Positions 56,331-64,000 of a stretch of 64,000 bases of DNA are shown piece by piece (positions within the stretch are counted from its first letter, which is position 1; each line of letters starts with the position of its first letter). The stretch lies in assembly GCA_951804985.1 (NCBI GenBank), contig OX638134.1:2170001-2234000 (forward strand), given 5' to 3'. The notes under the pieces are model-generated. The model saw nothing but the letters and a program-made list of their open reading frames with translations, was not told the origin of the DNA and made no database searches. This DNA is from Dryomyza anilis (Eukaryota; Arthropoda; Insecta; Diptera; Dryomyzidae). The position numbers and the translations under genes are program-made.

Positions 56331-57726
56331 CAAATGAAAGCAAAATCTTCAGCGATTGCAACTTTGCAGTTATTTTCAGGATTTGTATACCCTGGTGACC
56401 TATGCAAAACTTTAAATGGTAACCAGACACATTATCACATATGTTTGGGCTATTTATAGTCGACTTAGAGCGACTATAACTTTCATAATTTCTTTATCTA
56501 ACCAACTATCACAATATCCCTACCTAAAATGTCCCATGTCATTTAACTTACCTTACTGGTTTAATACTCAGCTTTTCCTTTCATGATGCATTTAGACATT
56601 AAGAATTAAAAATCTTTTCCAATAAGGAACTGAAGAAGAAGACTAAATTCAAAACTGAATTCAATATTGAAAAGTCTTGCCTGAATAGCATACAAATTTC
56701 ATGCATTATTCAGGCCTGAATAATCGAAACTGTATGCAGCCCTGAATTCATCACTGAATTTAGTTTGTTGTTATTTATAAACAAAAATTATATATTTACA
56801 AATTATTTATTTTATTTTTATTTCTTTTCAAAATGCTACCTCAATTTTGAGCACTATTCATAATATTCATGTCATTTAAATGTAAATCTTGCGTAAATTC
56901 AAGTCCCTATGCCTTAAACACAGGCATTAGAGAGACATGTTGTAGGAGTCACAAGACGAAAGCAGTGCAGTGCAGTGCGATTCACACACATTTCTCTTGC
57001 CTTAGTCGGTCGGTCGGTTGGTCGGTTGATCTCTCTCTCTATCTCTCTATCTCATTTGTCTCTCGGTCTATTTAGTATACATTCGCTTTCTCCACACTAT
57101 ACAATTTTTGCAAGCTTGCCGGCATTTTAGTCTGACGCGCGAATATAGTTTTTTGTTCGCCCCAAAATTACCATGGGTATTTTTTGTTTTATTTATTACG
57201 TATGTATTGTACTGTTTGTGTAACAAACCACACAACTAAAGCAGTAAAAAAAAATCTATCTATGGATTTGTGTATCTACGACAGTGAATCAATCGTTGAC
57301 TATATTTACGAATGCCTCTCTCTGTGCGAAATTATATTCTCAAAGAATCTCAATAAGCATAAAAATATCAAAAATTACATTTTATTTTAATTCCTCATTG
57401 GGACAAAAATAATTATTAAAATTATTGTATTTGATCTGGTGCTAAAAATTCCGCCCCAATCAAAACAAAAATATTATCAATTTATTCGAATTGAATCAAA
57501 AGGCAAATGGATATAGTCAAAAATGTTAAGATTTCAAAAATTTGGAAAAAAATGAACAGTCAATATTTTTATTTTCTGTGGAATATGAATTTTTTTAAAA
57601 CGAAACGAAATCCAAAACAATATACGTTCAAAACGGTTATTGAATCTATAAACGAATATCGTATAATATAAAAATTTTCAAATAGTGTGCATAAATTATT
57701 TCAACTTTCCCCTAAAAATATATTTT
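56331..57726. other. Mixed DNA without a supported gene
   Basis: A simple GGTCGGTCGGTT/CTCTCTAT tract lies at 57005-57065. A 68-codon plus frame at 57184-57390 is of unclear value. Nothing else is recognised. Confidence 0.35.
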
Positions 57727-57780
57727 TTTTATTATAAAAAAAATTATAAAAAAAATTATAAAAAAAATTATAAAAAAAAT
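57727..57780 (+). repeat. Minisatellite, 12-bp unit, about four copies
   Basis: The unit ATTATAAAAAAA is repeated nearly perfectly. Confidence 0.85.
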
Positions 57781-57843
57781 GATTGTAACCATTTTTTTTT
57801 TCTTTTGTTTTTTTTATCCGATTTTTTAGGCATTAGCTTTTCA

Positions 57844-58325
57844 TTTTTATACCCTACACTAAGAGTGAAAGGGTATATTCAGTTTGGTACGCCGTTTGTA
57901 ACACCCAGAAGAAAGCATCTCCGGTATGGAAAAGTATATATATTCTTGATCAGCATGACCTCCTGAGTCGATATAGCGATGTCCGTCTGTCTGTCCGTCT
58001 GTCTGTCTATTGAAATCCCTACTACTTAAAAAGTTGAAGAGATTAACGAAACTCATAATTTAGATAACTTATATACCTACGCTGTATGTGCGAAAAAAAA
58101 ATTGGCGAGATCGGTTCATTGTGACCTGTGATCTGACCATTTATATTCAAATAACTCATATAAAATTTACATCTACAGTTCAATTTTACTGTATACGTGC
58201 TTAGGTAAACTTTTTTGGTCAAATATATATTGACTTAATGCTCAAATACTTGGAAATATTATTTTCCTGCGAAACGACGTGTGGTTCCCAAAAAAATCGA
58301 AATTCGGTACACCTACTTTTGTATG
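57844..58325 (+). repeat. Dispersed repeat Q, copy 2
   Basis: It begins TATACCCTACACTAAGAGTG and includes TGATCAGCATGACCTCCTGA and several GTCTGTCC words. It aligns with copy 1 through ATACCTACGCTGT and CATATAAAATTTACATCTAC. Confidence 0.65.
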
Positions 58326-58660
58326 TTTGCTTTTATTTTTGTATTTTTGCTTTTGTTTTTGCTTTTTGTGTTTTGCGTTTTTGATTATGTGCTTTTGTTT
58401 TAAGATTTTAATTTTGCTTATGTTTTTGATTTAGTTTTTGTGTTTTTACTTTTACTTTTGTTAATGGTTTTGTGTTTGTGTTTCTCTTTTTGTGTTTTGT
58501 GTTTGTTTTTGTATTTGCTTTTGTTTAACTTTTGTTTTTTCATTAGTTTGCTGTTGTTTTTGTGTGTTTTGCTTTTGCTTTCGTGTTTTATTTTTGATTT
58601 TGTTTTTGTGTTTTTGTATTTTATATTTCTTTTTTTTTTTTTTGTACTTGAGTTTTTTGT
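58326..58660 (+). repeat. TTTTTG-rich low-complexity tract
   Basis: Long reiteration of TTTTTGTGTTTT and TTTTGCTTTT words. The Cys/Phe/Leu-rich frames across it are artefacts. Confidence 0.8.
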
Positions 58661-58734
58661 TTCCCCTTCTTAGCTGGTGGCTGGTGTAAGTGCCGAGTTA
58701 TGTCTTACTGAAAGTTGAGGTAGTATGGAAGGTG

Positions 58735-58915
58735 CCACCCCCTTTGTCTAAACCCGCCGATAATAACAAAACATATATCCTATGTTACTTCCGGAATCCA
58801 TAGTATCCTCGTGCAAAATTTTAGTTAAATCGGTTCAGCGGTTTAGGCGTGATGCTGGAACAAGCAGACAGACTGACGGACGGACCAACAGTTTTATATA
58901 TATAGATAGATATAA
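58735..58915 (+). repeat. Decayed transposon tail
   Basis: AAATCGGTTCAGCGGTTTAG, CAGACAGACTGACGGACGGA and TTTTATATATATAGATAG are the usual order at the 3' end of several old insect retroelements. Confidence 0.5.
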
Positions 58916-59149
58916 CAAAAGTGGTTTACAGATTTTGTTAACAAAAAAAAATATATCGAAGAACTTGCTAATATCAGAAATGTCGTATCATGCGACTGAT
59001 TAACGAATTCTCTCTGTAATGTTTTGATCTGTTGAGAGACGAGTCAAATAAGATGTGGGCGTGGTTCGATGACCGATTAGAATGAGAGAACACATCACCT
59101 GGTGGAATCAGGCGATGTATTTCCATCGAACACTTACCGTTAAAACGGG

Positions 59150-59580
59150 TTTACACACCCAACGGCCCTTCGATGCTCAAGAGAACCCAATATATGATTA
59201 AATATTTTCATTCCCTATTATAATATATATCAAACGTTGTGGTCCAGGTACTCCAAGGAGGATTTTGAAACCCATGCCCAAATACGCGAATTTTATGCCG
59301 CACATAGGTAGTGAGGATTATAGTATATGTCGCACGTTGTGATCCAGACACTCCAAGTAGGATTTTGAAGTCAATGCCCAAATACGCGAATTTTATGCGT
59401 AGTGAGGATTAAAGTATATATCGCAGTAGGTATGAAAAGAACCAATAGATGATGAAATATTTGCATTCCCTATTATAGTATATATCGCACGTTGTGGTCC
59501 AGGAACTCCAAGGAGGATTTTGAAGCCCATGCCCAAATACGCGAATTTTATGCCTAAAGACAGTGCGTAAGTCAGCCAGG
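59150..59580 (-). pseudogene. Tandem decayed reverse-transcriptase tail fragments (three partial copies)
   Basis: On the minus strand SLEHRRAVG (near 59170) and IKFAYLGMGFKILLGVPGPQ with RAIYTIIGNANISSS (59430-59560) match the fragment at 54459. The block CACTCCAAG-AGGATTTTGAA and CCATGCCCAAATACGCG occurs three times (about 59247, 59348 and 59506). All copies are truncated and frameshifted. Confidence 0.55.
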
Positions 59581-61039
59581 CACATTGAATTGATATGCCC
59601 AGAACGTCAAGCGCAGTTGACTCCGCAATATTCATAATGCCCATAATGAACGGAGAAAGGGGTGAATCCATTCTTTTGTGAGATAACAGACAACATTGGG
59701 TCCTGCTTATGTTCAAATCAACTCTATTTGCAAGACTCGACTCGGAGAATGTGTTAAGTTTATTATTGTGTGTGTCATTCATAATGCTTCAAGAGTGTGC
59801 TTCAAGTGCTTGGGCTCTTGTTAAACGAATATGAGTGACCAATGTTACAGTAATTTTCAAAGGAATGGATTGGGTTTTGGGTCATTGACAGAAGGTCATA
59901 GGCTGATGCCTTGCTTAACATTTTGCGTTTAAGAAGGACGAGGGAACCGATCATTTTAAGGTCCGAACAGTGAAAACTTCCAACAGTCTTTTGGGAATTT
60001 TCCTGCGTTTCTAATTTGATATTTGGGAATTCGGATATTTTGTATGTCTGGATTTTGATTTTTCGAAATATTGTGGATCATGTATTCAGGTATTTTGTTT
60101 TGCTAATGCTAGGTCATCAATGTTGCTGACATCACAAAGATGTCAATAAGCAATCATTAATGATATTTCCTATAGAGATAATAACTAAAATATGAAATAA
60201 TGAAAAAATACTCTGCCATTGTCATCTAACATGTGCAACATATCAGGGTTTAAGGGTTATGGTAAATCGTTTACATTCGGTTATCTATAAATATAATTTA
60301 AATGTTTATATGTTTATATGTCGAACGCCGGCTAGTTTCGCTGCACAGCAATGTAGAATTTGAGTTATTTGTCCGCTGTTTAGAAAATATGTAGCAAAAT
60401 TCAACGACAGCAAAACTGATTAATATTTCGTAGTATTTAGTATTTTTCCACTCTCATATCAACGAACTTCAAGTACATACATGCAAACAAAAGCCCATTA
60501 AATATCTTTAAAACTACAGTAGCAATGAATAATAGCGAAACAAAAACATACGCAGAGAAGAGCACAACACAACACAACACAACAGATGGGAAGAACAAAG
60601 TAGCGAAACAACCAGAACAACAACAACAACATTGGCATTCATTTCGGTATTACCGAAGCACAGCCACAAATCGTTTTTATAACAACGAAAGTACGATTGA
60701 CTTGGTCTTATTCGACGTCGTAAACTAAGCATATTTTTCTTGCAGCAGCATTGCCAACTAGTACCAATTTGAATAGCGGAGTACCAAAAAAAAAACCTAA
60801 TAACAAAGAGAATATATTTAACGGTGGTAACCTTCACCTTGGCAGATTACAACTTTTTTGCAATTAAAAATAATTTTTTATATATTATTTTGATATATTT
60901 GACCGTAAAGTAAAAGGGTTCGTTTAAAGTTAAATTCGGTCGGTGAAATATGAGATATGTTTACAAAGATTTAGGGATCATAATCGATTATACCCATTTT
61001 AAATAGCGGTAGCATACACACGAAAAACTGATTTGTTGC
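59581..61039. other. Mixed DNA; contains the small frame at 60525
   Basis: No repeat boundary is recognised. The CAA-rich tract at 60400-60730 is the only exon-like part. Confidence 0.35.
60525..60728 (+). CDS. Small open frame, 67 codons, in a CAA-rich tract
   Basis: ATG at 60525 follows AGCA, an acceptable start context. The peptide is Asn/Thr/Gln-rich with a QQQQHWHSFRYYR core and ends DLVLFDVVN at a TAA near 60728. The surrounding plus strand (60400-60730) is A- and CAA-rich like a fly leader exon, so it may equally be an upstream open frame in a 5' UTR. Confidence 0.2.
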   Translation: MNNSETKTYAEKSTTQHNTTDGKNKVAKQPEQQQQHWHSFRYYRSTATNRFYNNESTIDLVLFDVVN

Positions 61040-61315
61040 GGCAAACCAACTAAATATCTCTACCGAATCATTCGGTTCCAACAACTGATATAGAAGTTGC
61101 AACAACCTCTTAATTCGGTTCTGGCAACATTCAAAGCGGTGAACATGAGGTTGTGACCACCTGCAAGTCGGTGATCATGAGTTTGTGACAATCTCCTAAT
61201 CGGTGAACATGAGGATTGGTAACCTACAAATCATGAGGTTAGGGTGAACATAAGATTGTCGCAACCTCCTAGTCGATGAGAATGAGGTTTTCTAAACTTC
61301 CAATTGAAATTTCAT
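61040..61315 (+). repeat. Repeat K, copy 2: degenerate 35-45-bp tandem array
   Basis: At least five imperfect units contain GTGAACATGAGGTTGTGAC or GCAACCTCCTA. The leading ACACACGAAAAACTGATTTG resembles the end of repeat K at 45548. Confidence 0.65.
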
Positions 61316-63000
61316 TATAAGAAAGTTATTTATGTATATAAAACCTATGTATTCTATATGTATTAATGTAAAATTATATCCAACTCAGAAACAGAATATA
61401 TTTTGGACAATGACCACACATTTAGCTTATCAAATACTTGGCATCCCTAGATCCAACACCGTTTATTGTGATTATTAGTGAGGCAGGCGCGCACAGTGTA
61501 CTTATAGAGGGTTGCTGAAAACGCATCCATGGAATGCGGAGAAAGTTCGGAACATACATATATCCATCCGATTTTCGAACGCGATGCACTAAACTATTGC
61601 AATATCAATCAATAACGGCTAGTTTTATATTATCCTATTGAACACAAAATGCTGTAACCTATTTTTGTATTTAAATAAATTAAGTTGCTATATATAGACA
61701 ACTCTAAATGTAAAATTTTGTCGATCATGTTCAAAGACTATGAGATTCATGTATTTATCTGTCTGTCGGGAGAGTTATTCTGGTTTTAGGCAAACTCCTT
61801 TAAAATATACATTCGAGGTGTTGAAAAATAAAAAAAAATAAAACCGAAAACCGGCTTTTTCCCAAGACGATATGTTTGCTTAAAGAATTTGCCAATGCTA
61901 TTCTCGTTTTATCTCTCTCAGTCTCAGTTCAGTCTCTCGCGCCCTCTCAGTTCGTGTTCGTTATTAACACGAAGCAATACCATAAGCTTACAGCAGCACA
62001 TTAGAGGCAAATAAGCATGTGAAAAAAACCGATGTCGGTGTGGGAGTGAGTTACTTTAAAATTTATTCACACACAATTATTTCTTATATCTCACAATTTT
62101 AGAGAGCAAGAGCAAGAACCAGATATGTTACAAACAATTCTCCGATGACACACTGGGAAGAAAATGAAACTATTGCGATTAAATTGAGACAGACAAACTT
62201 AGTAAATATAATTAAGAACTTTTTTATTTCATGACAGTTTAAACTAAATTTTAACTTACAGCTATAAACGTAGGTAATAAATATTGAGAAATTAAATTAA
62301 ATATTTCAATATACACGATTAAAAAATACTCCACGAAAGAAATAGTAGTCCTATCTGAACAATGAAAAAGATATGTTTCCCACAAGTATTGTCAAATACC
62401 CAAACATCTTTCAAATACTCAAAAAATTGACTAAAAGTTTAAGAATTAAAGCAGTATTGTCGCTGTGAAGCATTTGGCGATTACGTTTTACAATGTCGTG
62501 GAACTTTGTCGAGAGTAATCTCTAAAAAGACATACCTACCTAAATTTTGAAACATTATTGGTTTCACTTATGCTACTGAACTACAATATTTGAGGTAGTA
62601 CAGCTGCGATCAATAAAATAGAACCATGATAACATGCGAACTTAATTGAGGGATAAAAACTATATCGATAACATTTAATAACATGAATGTGTACTGTGTA
62701 CTGTACTATTTATGTAAGTGACAAAAAAATGAAGAACTGAAGGTAAAACACTTTAATTCCGCCCTATGTGGTTTAAAGCTTAAAAATAATATTATGTATG
62801 CAAAAAATATATATTTATAAATATCAAAATATGCATCATAGACTTAAAATTAAAATTTCACTTAAAAAATTGACGCTATTTTTATTTTTTAAGCTTTAAA
62901 CAAAATATTTTTCATTGGGCACTAGGGCTAAAATATGGGGTTTTACGTTATTGCTAAAATATAGAGCGAAGTTAAACTATCTCTGCGAAAAACACATTGA
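61316..63000. other. Mixed DNA with a CTCTC cluster
   Basis: At 61910-61960 there are several CTCTC (GAGAG on minus) words and three CAGTT or CAGTC Inr-like words, a possible promoter or GAGA-factor site. The rest is AT-rich with no supported gene. Confidence 0.35.
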
Positions 63001-63513
63001 GGGCCAGTTTTTCAGTAGTAGTTGAACTCCATTTGCAGTTTAAACTAAGTTTAAACTTAGTATCGTGTTTTTAAGTTAACTGTAAACGTAGTTTAACCCA
63101 TCGATGTTGGTGGGTTAAACTACGTTTAAATAATTTTGACAGAAAAATGTGAGATGCGCTCTTTACGCTCTGCAGTCCGCACTCATGCGCTCATTTGTCT
63201 GTCCATCGGTTTTCATTTTATTAGTTTTCTGTTATTATTCATTGTATAAAGTAACACTGAACGATTACACGCACAAATTCTCACTGATATGTATTATTTC
63301 GTGCATTCTACATTTCTTAATTATCTTTATAATTTCTTGTAATCTTCGTCATTCCCGCAACTTAAATATCAGCTGTTTAAAATAAATGCTATTCACAATC
63401 GATAATTCGCCGGTGATGCGATATTTTAAGCGCTGATCTGAATGAAACTTAAACTGCCACTGAAAAACTGCTCGAATAGCGTAGTTTAAACTACCACTGA
63501 AAAACTGCCCTGA
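63001..63513. mobile_element. Inverted-repeat element L
   Basis: The 513-bp element is bounded by GGGCCAGTTTTTCAGTAGTA and CCACTGAAAAACTGCCC. Interior GTTTAAACTTAG/GTAGTTTAAAC words repeat in both orientations. Related, more decayed copies are at 13040 and 48628. Confidence 0.75.
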
Positions 63514-63521
63514 GCAATACA

Positions 63522-63830
63522 TAATAATAATAATAGTTTTGCGCTACAGTCCTGTTTAGAACTTCGGCCGAGCTCTCTCACCATTTTGAGCTGTGCGTGT
63601 TATATTTGTACTGAAATTGGTAAGACCTATAGTTTATTGCCGAATCCGAACGGCGGGTGAGAGCTTTTCATAGGCAATGTTTTACTCTCGTAGGTTTTCC
63701 ATTTACTGCCGAGAGGTAGCGCGGTATAGAAAAATGTTTCTATGAAAAGATGTTGTTAGCCCCAGTCCAGGCTTGAACCGGGGACCTTTCGGCTCGCAGT
63801 CCAACGCACTAACCACTGAGCTACCGCGGC
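63522..63830 (-). mobile_element. tRNA-derived SINE (family G), copy 6
   Basis: Full length. The head at 63830 reads leftward (GCCGCGGTAGCTCAGTGGTT, then GGTTCAAGCCTGG) and the tail is TAA-type. Target duplication AGCAATACA at 63513-63521 and 63834-63842, directly next to element L. Confidence 0.9.
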
Positions 63831-63957
63831 TACAGCAATACAAGCTTTACTTATACTTTGATGTTTTCTTTTTGATTGTATAAGGTGCATTTTCAGTTGA
63901 CTGTTTTTATAGTGACATCAATATATTTCACACCAGCGTATACCAACCACCCCAAAT

Positions 63958-64000
63958 TTATTAAACTCACCACACCCAAACTCACCACACTGAAACTCAC
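63958..64000 (+). repeat. Short tandem AAACTCACCACAC array at the right edge
   Basis: Three imperfect units run into the window end, so its full length is unknown. Confidence 0.6.

Noticed and set aside
58440..58689. Cys/Leu/Phe-rich frames
   Set aside because: Products of a TTTTTG-type simple sequence.

Overview
The window looks like dipteran (higher fly) genomic DNA. It is very AT-rich, gene-poor and full of short non-autonomous transposons, and it carries one large intron-containing C2H2 zinc-finger gene on the minus strand. The predicted protein matches what I know of Drosophila Combgap (cg), a DNA-binding regulator of ci and wg and a Polycomb-recruiting factor. The species cannot be fixed from sequence alone; the repeat load suggests a calyptrate or tephritid fly rather than Drosophila.

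Gene layout (minus strand, read right to left): a possible CAA-rich 5' UTR exon at 49610-50892; a leader plus first coding exon (ATG at 32139-32141, exon ends 31668); exon 2 with four zinc fingers (31607-30752, or reading on to a stop at 30714); exon 3, a three-finger duplicate of exon 2 (29927-29667, or to a stop at 29596); a finger-free spacer exon 4 (26553-26350); exons 5 and 6, a second four-finger module (26227-25941 and 25876-25775); and exon 7 with the last finger and a low-complexity tail ending at TGA 25123-25125. Phases agree at every junction if exons 2 and 3 use GC splice donors, giving 826 residues without exon 3 and 913 with it. Retention past the GC donors gives short forms of 455 and 553 residues. 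After the TGA the same frame stays open for 125 more codons of clear coding character, so stop-codon readthrough is proposed.

Other possible exons: two short unplaced minus-strand terminal exons (22167-22241 and 18630-18719), a plus-strand terminal exon with a polyadenylation signal (7119-7265), and a higher-GC, promoter-like tract around 51.5-53.2 kb.

The rest is dominated by repeats. There is a tRNA-derived SINE of about 305 bp with ATT-type tails and target-site duplications (six copies plus fragments). A foldback element flanked by TA has the first codons of a Tc1/mariner-type transposase at its centre (five copies). Several other inverted-repeat families occur (labelled B to F, J, L to O and R here), some nested in one another, with a 640-bp long inverted repeat at 53.26-53.9 kb and decayed non-LTR reverse-transcriptase pieces at 54.5 and 59.2-59.6 kb. 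No bacterial-type system, CRISPR array or rRNA gene is present.
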